From: Serripes groenlandicus
Lineage: Eukaryota > Mollusca > Bivalvia > Cardiida > Cardiidae
Length of the DNA stretch: 64,000 bases
Direction: 5' to 3'
NCBI GenBank assembly: GCA_031761405.1
Contig: JASEVX010000011.1
Span: 32,290,140-32,354,139 of the forward strand
Of the stretch, positions 13,358-25,499 are shown piece after piece; the stretch's first letter is position 1, and the number at the start of each line of letters is the position of its first letter. The notes beneath the pieces were generated by a model that saw nothing but the letters and a program-made list of their open reading frames with translations, made no database searches and had not been told where the DNA came from. Made by a program: the position numbers and the translations under genes.

Positions 13358-15170
13358 TCATTATGTATACATTAACCTGATTGCTAGATAAGTGACTTAC
13401 TGCAAACATGTATTTTTCAGGATCAAGCATGGTTTAAACACATGCAAATCTCAAAGGGTCTTCACTGTGCGTTAACATTTAGAAATGACATTGATGGAGA
13501 TTCTGACGAAACTCAAGAAATGTAACCCAATCTGTGAGATTGAAAAGGCTTTAATTGATGCTTAAACGGGTATGAAACTAAATATAAAACCGCCTGGCAT
13601 GGCTAAATAGGTATCAGTTACATCAGTTGAACAATGAACGTTCTTCCGAGAAAACCATCTCCCGTGCTTTTATAATAACTATAGATAGAGATAGAGATAT
13701 CGCCTTATCGTAGAATACACAGTGTGTTTTACTATGTTTTCAAATACTTAGTTTAAACGTAATTACTTTAACAGCGAAACAAACTTTAAGCTTTTAATGA
13801 TCACGCTTGATGTCTGCTTGGTTGTAACACAGCCAGTGCTCTCGTGTGGGAAGACCAGAACCCGTTTATTACGGGATACGAACCAGGGTACGTTGAAACA
13901 AGAGACCAACGCTCTACCACTGCACCACAGTCTTCTACGAGTTCAACTCCTTCTGAGATCAGTCAGCTTACAGTGGATACACATTTAACTACAGGGACCC
14001 GCAGATTGTTAAGAATCTCTCTCTAAGGTAGGTTATAATTGAGCACGGTTCAAATACCCGTATTCATGTAAATAAATTAAGTTCAGATTGGGTATAAGCG
14101 TATTCTAGGAAGAGTTTTCCGTGTTCACCAGCATAAAATGAGCCCGTCTATTTGAAAATGTACATGATGACATTACTGAACAGTGTAGGTTAAGATCAGG
14201 CTGTACATTTCCTTCGTCTTATTGGAATATACACGTGGTGACAGATGCTTTTAACACGCTTGTGTATGTAATTTGTTAACAGTGTATAAATGTATCAGAC
14301 AGTTTCACGTATTTATATGGATCTACGCTGTCTCAAAAGCCAATGTGTACATTTGTAGATGGACTGCTTCAGATATACTACATACATGATAATTAAAATA
14401 AAACAATAAGTCATGATGAATTAACTACGAGTATAACCCACTGGCTTTACGTGTTTATAGACCAGAACAGAACAGAACAGAACATATTACATTATAAAAA
14501 ACCGGACGTCTTTTAATTAATTAACCATGTATCGAAGACAGACGACTCTTTACGTTATAAGTATCACAAGACCGTAGAAAATCGAGCAATTACTCGAAAC
14601 TGGCGCATTCTGATTCTTTCAACAATTATTTCAACTCTGCATCAAAAGAAATTTCCAAAAAAACGACTCTAAAAATATCGTCACAGCTAAATTCTTATTC
14701 CTTTGCACACAACAAACATGTAAAACTTTAACAGACTTATATACAAAAAGTTATATTATTCAATAGAAATGAAAACATAGTGGCAGAGGGAGAACTTGCT
14801 CACTACATGTATAGGCTTTTTATGTTTCCACAATGCTTATAACTTCGTTTGCTGCAAAAACATCTGTATGCTGGATTGGGTCAATCAGATATCGTTTCAT
14901 AATTCATGGGTACAGAAAACACACTGATATTGTTTGTTTTATTGTATTTCTACATTTATTTTTTATAAATCAAAGATTAGAGACTTAAATGGACAGATAT
15001 AAAATTACATTTCTGTGTTCACGAGGTCGTTCTGTTGCCCCGTTTCTCCAACCTGTAAACAATAAACAGGCAGTCAATGTCTTTTCCTTCATGAATGAAA
15101 CACAATTTAATATAGCCCGACATTGTTGACCTGATCCTGACCGTCGTGCTAATATAAATTATATAAATAT

Positions 15171-15957
15171 AAAGACTTGTTAAGCTTTCGTATAACATGT
15201 TATTGCATTTTGATAATCTCGGATATATTAATTGGGTAACTTATATAAGAACACATTTGTACAGAAACGGTTTTGGGCAAGTTTGGGAAAGTCAATATGT
15301 GGAAAATGATAAACTTTTTATTTTTAATTATACCCAGCGCCTTAAGGACCAGTATATACAAGAATGGAGGACTGGGTGTTCTGACAATGCTAAATTAACA
15401 TCTTACTGTGGATATAAACAATTCTTTGGACAGGAGTCATATTTAAATATCATTGATGTTAGTAAATTTAGATCTTGTTTAGCACGATTTAGAAATGCAT
15501 CTCATTCGTTAATGATTGAAAAGGGTAGACATTATGGAATACCCAGAGAATATCGCTTTTGTGTCTATTGCGAATGCGTTATAGAAAATGAGTTGCATTT
15601 TCTTTTTCTCTGTCCATTATATAAAGACATACGAGATAAATTCATTGATCAGAAATTCCTTACTATCCCAAATGAAATGTCATTTTGCAATATCATGTCT
15701 AGTAAAAACGAAACTGTTATCCGTAATCTAGCTATGTACCTATGTTATGCTTTCCGAATAAGAGAAGTCTATATAAACGAACAAGAAAACTGACTAGCTA
15801 TTTCTTCAATGACATTACTTTAATTGTATGTACTTTTAGAAAAAATGATTGTCATTGGATATGTATACCTCTTACACATGTACCTATACTTGTATATTGT
15901 ATGTAATGAATATTTTTTGTGTATGGGCCGGTGGCCCTTTAATACAATAAAACTTGA
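15171..15957 (+). mobile_element. 5'-truncated LINE with C-terminal reverse transcriptase end
   Basis: The open frame extends upstream of the ATG at 15197 to the insertion point and ends at 15793 (about 206 codons). It has the zinc-binding tail typical of non-LTR retrotransposon proteins (FCVYCECVIENELHFLFLCP), then a short 3' UTR ending in GGCCGGTGGCCC and AATAAAACTTG. A 20-bp target-site duplication of the form AATATAAATTATAYAAATAT lies at 15151-15170 and 15958-15977. The matching place in arm C (about 54963-54982) shows the unoccupied site. The frame is undamaged, suggesting a fairly recent insertion, but most of the element is absent. Confidence 0.85.
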
Positions 15958-16902
15958 AATATAAATTATACAAATATTGCATGACTTCCAGTGTGACAAT
16001 TTGTACCTAATATGTTTACGAGTGAAAACATTTTTAGTTTTTCATGTAAACAAATGGTTCTATTATTTCGTGCTTTCATATACTGATGACAAAAAGAACA
16101 TTTGGAATCAGTAAGGAAGACTATGGAAAACATATACGCATAAAATAATAGTGATTGAACATAGATTAAAACAGAATGGCAACATTATTTTGACATATGT
16201 GTAGTTCCTTTAAATCTAATTATGTGTGTCATTAATGTCACAGTATGTTTTTTATAAAAAAGGTATAAAAGATAGAAGACGCCAGTGTCATCAATAAGTC
16301 ATACATGTATAAATTAAGAAGCTAATCCGAAGGTCTAAGGGAAGTCAATCGGAAAGGCTTAATCGGTATTCGAACAATACTGCAGTTGTCTCCCATTGGT
16401 CAAGGTTTTATAGAACTGCCGTTTCTTTTCAGAACAGCATGTTATATTTAATGAAAATATTGTTTTTACTTCATTGCTCGAAATAGAATAAGTTTCATCT
16501 TTTTAGCAGTTCGAGATACAAACATTTATTTAAATGAAGTAAAGAATTGTGCGCGGAAAGTACCATAACCCATTAGTTAAGGTTGGACATGTCTGATTTG
16601 AGATTTGATTGTTTGCATGCATCCATTAAGTACCATTTTCGAAAGGTGTCGGTCAATTCCTGCCCGCTATATCAAGATAATAACTTGACAATTACCTGAA
16701 TCTGACTTTTGTTCAATGAAACATTTTATCCAATTTTTAATCCCATACACTTTATTCAAATAATTATGTATCACATGTAGTTTATTTAACCTTTTCTATA
16801 TACATTGCTTTATAAATGCTTAGAATGTATAGATTGCAGCAACCTGTAACACATTCTGTTAATAAAGAAATTGACATTGAACATAAACGTGTTCTTTTAA
16901 TC

Positions 16903-17147
16903 GAGAGCCAAGCACCTGTAGCTACGTCGATAGTGGCGCGTGCTGTTACTCAAGGGGTTGTGAGTTCGAACCTTAGCTCAGCCAATATTATTTCCAATGG
17001 TTGACTAAAGTCACTGTGACAAGCTTCATCTATTTTCCACCAATATTGTGTGAAGCTTTGTAGTAATAGCCAGGATACACATGACTAGGTGAACAGGCCT
17101 TGATATGAAACATTGTTTAAAACGGCGTACAACCCCAATCAATCCAT
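16903..17147 (+). mobile_element. tRNA-headed SINE (family 1) downstream of copy A
   Basis: The tRNA-like head contains GATAGTGGCGCGTGCTGTTA and a B box, GAGTTCGAACC. The body ends AACGGCGTACAACCCCAATC. It lies at the corresponding position in all three arms. It is not a functional tRNA, since the acceptor and anticodon stems do not pair. Confidence 0.8.
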
Positions 17148-17287
17148 CGTGTGTCTTTTAATACATTTTATAACACAGTTAAAGAAAACATGTACGACAT
17201 AAAACCGGTAATATAAAAGTTGGTACAAAGGTCAGGATTAAGTTAATATTGCCAAGTTATACCTGATCTTTGACTGTTACCACGAGC

Positions 17288-20200
17288 TCAGCCCCACATT
17301 TTACGACAACATCTCCAGATTCTGGGATAGTACCACTTGGGGCATTTTCCAGCTACGTAGAAGTACTTCTTTGGGCAGCGCTTAGCACAAAAACAGGTCC
17401 TGCCCCCTGGTGTTGCTGAATTGAAGGAAATACTCTTCGTGAGATGAGATAATAAAAAGACAAATGCTTCTCGTATTTGGAAGAACAGGTGGCTTTCGAT
17501 AGTTCGAACATGTGGAAAGTATAATATGTCTTTTAATCCGAACCATTTCGTGTAACGGATTGGTTCATTGAAAACAGCGTAGCAATCAGAACTGCTGTTG
17601 CACTTTTTTTCGATAATTGTTTTACTACCTCGATTTTCATAATACACACATCATCATGAATGAATTAAAAATTCTTAATGAATGTAACATAAATTCAGTA
17701 GCGACATCTCAAAAACGTCGATAACTCAAATTATTTTGAGATTCTTTTCGACTTCGTCTCAGCAATAAGAACTGCTGATACATTGTTTTGACATGTAATA
17801 TCGAGTTCAATGATATATTTGAATTAGCACATGTTCATGTGATCGCAAAAGAGAAATATGTAACAATCATTTCAAGGCGGAACATCATGAGAAATGAAGA
17901 AATGCTCATCCAATTCAATCGTTCAGAAGCAGAAGTATAGCACATGTTGATTTATATATATATATACAATTGCGTGTGTATATGTGTGTATTTATAGATA
18001 TGCATATAAACTTGATTTTAAACTTATTTAATTTAAACTTAGTTCAGTACTATTTCTCAACTATTTCATTGTCTTAACCATTTCTGTATGTATATTTGTG
18101 AATATCAACCATTTCTGTTCTGTTATGTTCTGTTGATTAGTATAAATAGCTCTCATTTCCTAGAATTAACACAATCATTTCTGCAATTAAAATGTCCAAA
18201 GATTGTTTCCTAACGACCATTGCTGCGCTTACATTTATTTCAGTTACAAACAAAAAACACGATATATATATTAAGGATGTACTGATCTGATAAGTGGATA
18301 TTTTTATTATATTTAACTTTTGTCGTAACATTATTATTGTTAAAGTTGGATGTATGGATAATAAAAAAACAAACAAAAAGAATGCTATGTTGCTGTGCTT
18401 TATTTTATGCTAGATTCATTTATGAAAGCCTTATGATATGCCTTTTTTTGTTGCTATTTCAGGACATGAAAAATAAACGTTTTCATGCAAATTACCAATA
18501 ATTTCAAGATGATATGCTAATTGTTTGTCTTCTTGTGGTTTAAATCTCTTTCTGAAGATATTTTATCCATATCTTTGGACGTTCACGTGATATGTTGTAA
18601 TTAAACCTCAAAAATATACGCTATGTTGCCCTACTGAGAACCCATATATATCAGGTGTAAGAATGGACAAGTTCAAAACTTTTAAAAAGGAAAAAACATA
18701 ATTATAATATTTAACTATTTCTAATACTTCAGCAAATTTTTGCAATAACTATCATTTATCAATATTTAAAAAGGAAAGAATATGTCACAGAGCAAAATGT
18801 ACAGTTTTTCTTGTCTGAATTACCTCCCTTGTCTTAAAAGTGTTAAAATATGAATATATATTTATTTATCTTTCAAACATATCTTCAATTGTAACTGGAA
18901 GGCTGACGAAAAAATCAGCTCTTTAGCTGAAGCAAATTGAATCCACTATGTTTTAAATTTTGAAGCATTACAAAATGGCATTATGGCTAAACATGTTTTA
19001 ATTGACAACAAATAAGAATGATACATCCTTTATTTTTATTTTATCCACTTCTCAGTTCAGTACATCCTTAAATCCTAGTCAATATGATTTAATTGCTCGA
19101 TGTCCAGTAAACAGTCATTTCCTTTCTGTCACTATTTTTAATTGGTCGATGTCCAGTAAACAGTCATTTCCTTTCTGTCACTATTTTTAATTGGTCGATG
19201 TCCAGTAAACAGTCATTTCCTTTCTGTCACTATGATTTAATTGCTCGATGTCCAGTAAACAATCATTTCCTTTCTGCCACTATGATTTAATTGCTCGATG
19301 TCCAGTAAACAGTTATTTCCTTTCTGTCACTATGATTTAATTGCTCGATGTCCAGTAAACAGTCATTTCCTTTCTGTCACTATGATTTAATTGCTCGATG
19401 TCCAGTAAACAGTCATTTCCTTTCTGTCATTACTATGATTTAATTGCTCGATGTCCAGTAAACAGTCATTTCCTTTCTGTCACTATGATTTAATTGTTCG
19501 ATGTCCAGTAAACAGTCATTTCCTTTCTGTCACTATGATTTAATTGCTCGATGTCCAGTAAACAGTCATTTCATTTCTGTCACTAGTGAGCATATGTTAC
19601 AGTTTAACCCTTTCCCCACATATAGACGTGTTCTGACACCTGTATAGCATACGATAATGAGCAAGTTATCTTTTTGCTACAATTTGTTCAACTCATTTTT
19701 AATAATTCAACCCTTATATATTGATTTTCTCTAAGGTTTTGGCAAATACATTGTTAAGGATGTACTGAACTGAGGTTTTGAAATTAAAAACAATTTTTTT
19801 TTTTTTACTTTCTTATTAAATCCTCTTATTTTGTTGTCAATTAAAACCTGTTTAGTCATTATACCTTTTATAATTCATCAAAATTTAAAAAAAATGGATA
19901 AAATTTGCTTGAGATAAAAGGCCTATTTTTTTCATGAGCCTTCAATTTTTTCGTGAGACGCTGTCCAGTTGCCGTGTTTGATTAAGAATGAATGAATGTA
20001 TATTTTTTTATGGCGCATCGACAGCTAAGGTCATTTAGCGCGCAATTAAATTTAATTATTCATGATCCCTGGGTAAACAAACCAGTACTAGGCTAGAAAA
20101 TGTGCCTTGCCCAAGGGCACTCCACCATGACCGTAGTGCCGGTTTGATTAAGAAATAAAACTTGGAAAAAAGAATATATTAAAGTCCATGTATATAAATT

Positions 20201-21294
20201 TTAATCTAGAACTTGTATAGTATCATATTGTTTTGAAAAAAAGTAGAAAATATTGGAAAACGTTTTTGACATTTGAAGATATGTTTGAAAAATTAGTAAA
20301 TATATATTCATATTTTAACATTTTTTAGCCATTCAAAGAAGAAAAACTGAAAATATTGCCCAATGACATATACTTTTCTTATTAAAATCTGATAAATTAT
20401 AGTAATTTAAATAACTTAGAGAAGTTTCAGAAAAAGTTAAATATTACAAATATGTTTTTTCATTATTTCAAAGTTTTGAAATTGTCTATTCTTAAATCTG
20501 ACAAATATGGATTTTCATTAGTGTCAAATAGTGTCTATTCTTTAGCTTTAACTACAATGTATCGCATGAACTTTCAAAAATATGGATAAAATACCTTCAG
20601 AATGAGATTAAAACCACAAGAAGTTAAACAATTAGCATATCATCTTTCAAATATCGGCAATTTGCGTGAATTTTTTTTTTTCATGGGCTGAAATAGCAAA
20701 AAGCTCAGCATAAGGCTTTTATAAATTGATCTAGCAAAAAAAAAGCCCACTACCATACTTTTTTTTTTGTTTTTTTTAATTTAACATATATCCAACTTTC
20801 AAAAAACCAATATTACAACAAAAGTTAAATATTATGAAAAATCCACTTTTCAGTTCAGTACATCCTTAAAGTCATCTGCTGCAGGTTTGTTTTATACACA
20901 TGCGTATGAGGTGATTTGTTCATGTTTAAATACATATATTTATCAGTCAATAACATGTGTCTGTATTAAGATGACTTTAATCACTCGGCTATTTACGAAC
21001 ATAGATGACAAACTCGAGTGTTCACTTATGTCGAATAGTTCTGACTGTCTGTATTTATCCTGTCAAACAAAACGTTAAGTTTGACCTAGACACCTACATC
21101 TTCGATTTTTTGTTTGTTAACTCTCCAAAAAATAAACATAAAAGAACAGATATTTTATTTTCAACTTAAGCATAAACAGCTCATGGTTGATATTCCCAAA
21201 TATTCATACAGAATTGGTTAAAACAATGAAATAGTTGAGAAAAAGTAATTAATTAAGTTTAAATTCATATTTATATGCATATGTATATAAACAC

Positions 21295-21326
<32 letters not shown>

Positions 21327-22437
21327 GCAAATGTCTATATATATATTCATATACCCATGCACATACCTATATATACATATATTAATTTCAATATGAAATT
21401 AATTTGTTCAAGAAAGAAATTGGGACTGTTAACGCCCTACTATTAAGGATGCATTTTTTTTCAAGTTATCTCATCTCAAAAGCCTTCAGGAAAAAGGGCG
21501 CCAGTTTACATACATATTTTTACTTTCTGTGTCAAAGAGTTCTATGAACTTGTACATACTTGGACGCTGTGCGTAATAGCGCGGTATGAGTTGTTTTCTT
21601 AATGTTGCATAGAACAGACAAACTAATACACAATGGAATTCATCCTCCGAAATATTTAAATAACATAAGGTACAAACTCTTTGATTCCTTTCAATGTTTT
21701 CATGACGACTAAGTTTCAATTCTTAATTTATGGGATGTCAGCCTAAGCTTAAATAGAGTGTTTCTATAGTTTTGAAAAAAGAAAGAATGAACACTTATGA
21801 AATAAAGGGCAAAACACTTCGGCAGAATGAGAAATTAGTCATAACGAACAATGTTTCCTTTTGGCACAGTGTTTTCAAAAGTGGTCTGCTGCAGATGCAT
21901 AGGAAAGCGTCTCTATATGGGAAAGTATTAAATACCTAAACCTTCACCATCTGAAACTTACGGCTTATTACTTATCATTGAATCATTCGATTAGATTGAA
22001 CTTATTGATTAATCAATTCGAGTATGAGTTATAGAACATGTTATGCATTATCAAAGAATCGTATCGACTGACCTTGACCATATTACTATTTTCGCTATAC
22101 AGACGATAGTTAACATCTCTGAAGCCGACGACTTTTAACAAATAAATGGTAAAAGGAAATCTTTCTCAAGACAATTAATTATCCTTTTCCCAAAATGGTT
22201 CTGACACACTATATGTATCAAGGGACGTAGCTATATGTCCCTGATGTATCGAAGGAATACAAGAAACTTCTTTGGTGCTGCAATTATATTTAGACATTTA
22301 CAAAGCAGACGACTTTAAAAGTATCACAACAGATAAAGAAAAAATCAAAATTGAAGTACGTTACCTTCCGCATGTTCGATGAGAGCAGCGCCAAGCAGGC
22401 ACACAAGCAGCAAAACGGCAATGGCTTTGTTATTCAT
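17288..22437 (-). CDS. Cysteine-rich cationic secreted peptide, copy A (putative antimicrobial peptide)
   Basis: Two-exon gene. Exon 1 (22437 down to 22365, 73 nt) encodes Met-Asn-Asn-Lys, a Leu/Val-rich core and Ile-Glu-His-Ala-Glu, a classic signal peptide. It ends at a GTAA donor in phase 1. Exon 2 (17415 down to 17288, 128 nt) follows a polypyrimidine-CAG acceptor and ends in TGA. The split codon makes Ala25, giving an Ala-Glu-Ala cleavage motif and a 41-residue mature peptide; the precursor is 66 residues. Cysteines at 32, 34, 38, 49, 60 and 61 give C-X1-C-X3-C-X10-C-X10-CC. The mature part has no Asp or Glu, about 11 Lys/Arg and many Trp/Tyr/Phe; the terminal Gly could be an amidation donor. 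Copy A differs from C at four mature positions, three of which make A more basic (Arg for Met, Arg for His, Lys for Pro). The 4.9-kb intron is enlarged by transposons. I do not recognise the family; a secreted antimicrobial role is inferred from composition. Confidence 0.85.
18275..19067. mobile_element. TTAA-flanked non-autonomous DNA transposon in copy A intron (element 1)
   Basis: Bounded by TTAA at 18271-18274 and 19068-19071. The terminal inverted repeats of about 26-28 bp start GGATGTACTGATCTGA on the left and GGATGTACTGAACTGA on the right (reverse complement), both continuing with AAGTGGATA. The matching site in the copy B intron (ATATATTAAAACCCTAG on that strand) has a single TTAA and no insert. 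TTAA targets are typical of the piggyBac superfamily. No transposase frame is present. Confidence 0.85.
19077..19590 (+). repeat. 50-bp intronic minisatellite, copy A (10 units)
   Basis: Ten near-identical tandem units of 50 bp with the core TTGCTCGATGTCCAGTAAAC then AGTCATTTCCTTTCTGTCAC. It lies inside the intron of copy A, between a TTAA element and a remnant MITE. Confidence 0.93.
19758..20865. mobile_element. TTAA-flanked non-autonomous DNA transposon in copy A intron (element 2)
   Basis: Bounded by TTAA (19754-19757 and 20866-20869), with the same GGATGTACTGAACTGA inverted ends as the element at 18275-19067. The interior matches that element in inverted orientation (the AACCACAAGAAGTTAAACAA region against its reverse complement). 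It landed inside a remnant CCCTTTCCC-type MITE and carries a nested SINE. It has no coding capacity. Confidence 0.83.
19989..20141 (-). mobile_element. SINE fragment nested in TTAA element 2
   Basis: Flanked by a 13-bp direct repeat, GTTTGATTAAGAA (19976-19988 and 20142-20154), an exact target-site duplication. The interior (GGTAAACAAACCAGTA ... AAGGGCACTCCACCATGACC) matches the body of the tRNA-headed SINE at 37425-37625 on the opposite strand, but the tRNA-like head is missing. Confidence 0.75.
21276..21393. repeat. TA/CA microsatellite in copy A intron
   Basis: (TA)n followed by (CA)n and interrupted ATATAC runs. A shorter TATATATATA/GTGTGTAT tract is at about 17951-17995 in the same intron. 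Confidence 0.85.
21486..21719 (-). pseudogene. LINE C-terminal fragment in copy A intron
   Basis: Minus-strand frame with CTLCYLNISEDEFHCVLVC, the same zinc-binding tail class as the LINE at 15171-15957. No ATG starts it; a related reading continues upstream (21720-21760, Ser-His-Lys-Leu-Arg-Ile-Glu) in another frame, so there is a frameshift. It is not a host gene. Confidence 0.65.
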
Positions 22438-22481
22438 GTCGACCGGTGGTTTTACAATGAAAACTTCACCAACCAAGCTCA

Positions 22482-22489
22482 CTTATATA
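22482..22489 (-). promoter_or_regulatory. TATA box of copy A
   Basis: TATATAAG on the minus strand, with its 5' end 52 nt upstream of the ATG. The 5' leader between box and ATG is nearly identical in all three copies. A CCAAT motif (minus strand, 22586-22590) and the flanking AAATAAACCGCA-like block are also shared. Confidence 0.7.
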
Positions 22490-24657
22490 CTGGATTTTCA
22501 TCGTTATTATACGATATTTCGGCCATAAATTAGAAATACAAAAACGCACCATCGAGTGTATGCGGTTTATTTATGAACGATTTTGATTGGTCACATACAT
22601 GCACTGCAATGATTGATTGGTTAATTTGTGTCGTAATTGAACACATTGTATTCTTTTGTTTTATTGCATGATATTTCAATCTGTGTCTTTGTAAAATAAA
22701 TGTAAATATTTAAGTAAAATAGATAGTGAACGTCAGCTCGAAGACAGGCTGACCAGATACTGACGCAATGGTTGCTCTACTGCTACATGTAGCAACAATA
22801 AATCAGTTTCGTTTTCTTTATATAAAGATGCAGAAATAGAAAATGAGCTTGCCCACAGTAATTTGTATTATAAGTTGGAGTTTTATGCCGTTTTCAACAT
22901 TATTTCAGTTATATCTCGGCGACAGTTCACTCATTCATGATCCCTAGGTAAACAAACCAGTAGAAGGCTAGGAAATGTGCCTTGCCCAAGGGCACTCCAC
23001 TATGACCGTCGTGCTTCGACTGGGGATCGAACACAGGTCGCCCGGACCCAAATGCCAGACGCTAATCCACTTTGCCACGGCTGATTCTTCGTCTTATCAG
23101 AAACTTCTCATGCTGGTAAATGCGTCTTATAAGCTTGTGTAAGTAATATTTGCGCCAGTGCATTCAAACATATTGATCTAGATTAGCCCTGTTCACCCAA
23201 AAGAAAGCCAATGTATAACCTTTCCCAGGAACAGGTTCAATTATTAGAGTTAAATGATTGATGGGGAATTTATGTGGATCTCTATGAGTAAATTACATTT
23301 CGTTGGCGAATACAGTGCATATCTTTTCCGTAGTGTTCATATAATCACTCCTCATAGCTAACAAATTGCTTTCCCAAATAACCGGATAATGAATGGAATT
23401 TCGAACTCAAGAGTGCTGAATCAAAAGCACAAACTATCCGACAGAGTTCGATACATGTATGCATAGATGCCAACGACGTCCACGTGACACAATTTAACCG
23501 AGGAGATACTAATTTGCAAGTGTAAGACGATGATTTGTTTAGTTTGATATTTAAATTAGATATCTCAAGTGCTGCAGGTCGCAGGTTCGATTCCGGTCGA
23601 GTCATATCAGACTTTAAAAGTTATAGTAATGGCCGCGCTCCTTGCCGCTCGGAGTTGCGGCATAAGCATTACGACTGACTAACTGGTGTCAGGATAAATG
23701 GACCAGTATTACTGGTAACATATCCAGTAAACGCCGTGATATAACTGGAAAATTGTTGAAGCGGCGTTAAAACTCCAAATAATCATAAATAATCAAATAC
23801 ATTTCAGTTTTACGATGGCGTTACATGTAAGGGGTCGATTTACGCGTAAACTGTCACGTTCTCACTATCTACATGTCTTTTAATCGAAATGTAATCTGCG
23901 CGATTCGGTACCGGATACAGGTTCTACTGTCACGTTCGCACTATCGACATGAATGTAAGATTTGAAAGCGGCGTAAAACACCAAACAATCAATGAATCGA
24001 TAAGTTAGATTAAACTCATGTATTTTTACATTTATTGCGGATTAGTCCTTACAACTAACACGAATCAACGTCTCTGTCTGCTACCTTCGTAGTTACGCAC
24101 TGTGTAGGAAGATCTCAAGATTCAACTCACTTTGTCGGGAATCTAACCCGTGACCTTTGTATGACATTGGCTGACGATCTAGCTCTGGGTCCCTGTATCC
24201 AAGCAATATTAACCGTGTCGGTCTGTACCTGTACAATTAACGTCCTTATACGTAAAATAAGTAATTCGTCTCGAAATATGATTGATGTTTGTTATACAAT
24301 AACAGTTGTCAAACTCAACGGTGATGTCTCGGTTCAGACGCGATTGATTTATAACAATGAGCTTAGCGCTACTTCAAAATAATTAAAACTGCTAACGTAA
24401 TACGTAAAGTGAAAACAAAAAATGAAATGTGTGTATGTTTAACCTTGTGCAGCTTGTCGACGTATTTGAACGCATCTCTGCAGACTTTTAAAAACATTCT
24501 GACGCAAGTAGATTTTGTTCATTATAAGCAATTTCTCCTTTTGCCACACTATTTCTAAGAAATTTCGTCAACTGCAGATGCACCACACAGCGTCTGCTTG
24601 TGGGCAAATAGATTGTTATTATGATAAGAGGTGTAACAGTGCATTTGTGCGATATAT

Positions 24658-24903
24658 GAGCCGTTCCACGAGAAAATCAACCGTGTGGATTCTGCGTGAA
24701 GCATCGACCCGGATCAGCCTAAGTATGCCGCGCAGGCTAACCCGGACTGACACTGTTCGCCTCCTCTGGATTTTCTGCTTCAGGAATCATAACTCTATAC
24801 CTCTATCTCCCTCAGACGGAATTAGTCGGCCCGGACGCGCAGGCTGATCTGGTTCGATACATTACGCAGAGTCCATATTGTTGGTTTTCTTGTGGAACTG
24901 CTC
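24658..24903. mobile_element. GAGCCGTTCCA foldback element upstream of copy A
   Basis: Inverted arms of about 90 bp begin GAGCCGTTCCACGAGAAAA and end TTTTCTTGTGGAACTGCTC. Each arm contains CATCGACCCGGATCAGCCT-like sequence and CGCGCAGGCT. It has no coding capacity. Similar foldback MITEs are very abundant in clam genomes (established knowledge recalled in general terms). Confidence 0.75.
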
Positions 24904-25499
24904 AATTATGTTCCGACACAGCGAAACAATGATACCCAATTTGGCCAGATGCGGTTACTATATATTATTGAGTTATTTCCAATGTCCTTTCTACATCCCT
25001 GTCGCCTAGCGTTCACATATTTTGGACCATATTCACACATTCATTAAATTATAAAAAATGTTTATTCTATATTCACTCCAAAGAGACATGTCTTAAACAT
25101 AAATAATGAATTAGCCAATCAGAAAACGTGTTACTTCGAAATTTAGAATATAGACAACTAGATTTGGAATTCATTAAGCATGGCTGATCATGATTGTTGA
25201 ATTAGCGAATGCACAGTACAAGTTTTGTTCCGAAATTCAATAAATATTCGGCAAGAGTTCCTATTCAAATACTGAAGGTTTGATTTTAGTTTGTCCTATG
25301 GTAGTATAGAGTGATATCTTACGGAAAGTCGACATTGCTTTTTATGGCAACTAACATGCAATCTGTCTATGAATTCACTGGAGACGAAAACAGAACAATA
25401 TAATTTCAAATATCATCTATCAAAGTATTAAGTCTATTCTGTCTACTTAATGAATGATAATATAATCAAACATTAACCCTGTCCACGTTTTTTTTAAAT

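Noticed and set aside
13162..14026. Several 60-63-codon frames
   Set aside because: Those at 13797-14026 read through the tRNA-like head of an inverted SINE; the one at 13162-13344 lies in the LTR-like segment and has no domain.
16915..16985. tRNA-like segments (also near 22.99-23.09, 36.33-36.40, 37.42-37.50, 43.48-43.56, 56.14-56.20 kb)
   Set aside because: A and B boxes are present, but the acceptor and anticodon stems do not pair and each is followed by a SINE body. They are SINE heads rather than tRNA genes.
17288..17647. 119-codon single-exon version of copy A (and a 76-codon one at 56508-56738)
   Set aside because: The extra N-terminal part is intron read-through upstream of a clean CAG acceptor. 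It is not shared in frame by copy B, whereas the signal-peptide exon is shared by all three.
19077..19590. Regular direct repeats resembling a CRISPR array
   Set aside because: Units are contiguous 50-mers without unique spacers, inside a eukaryotic intron. It is a minisatellite.
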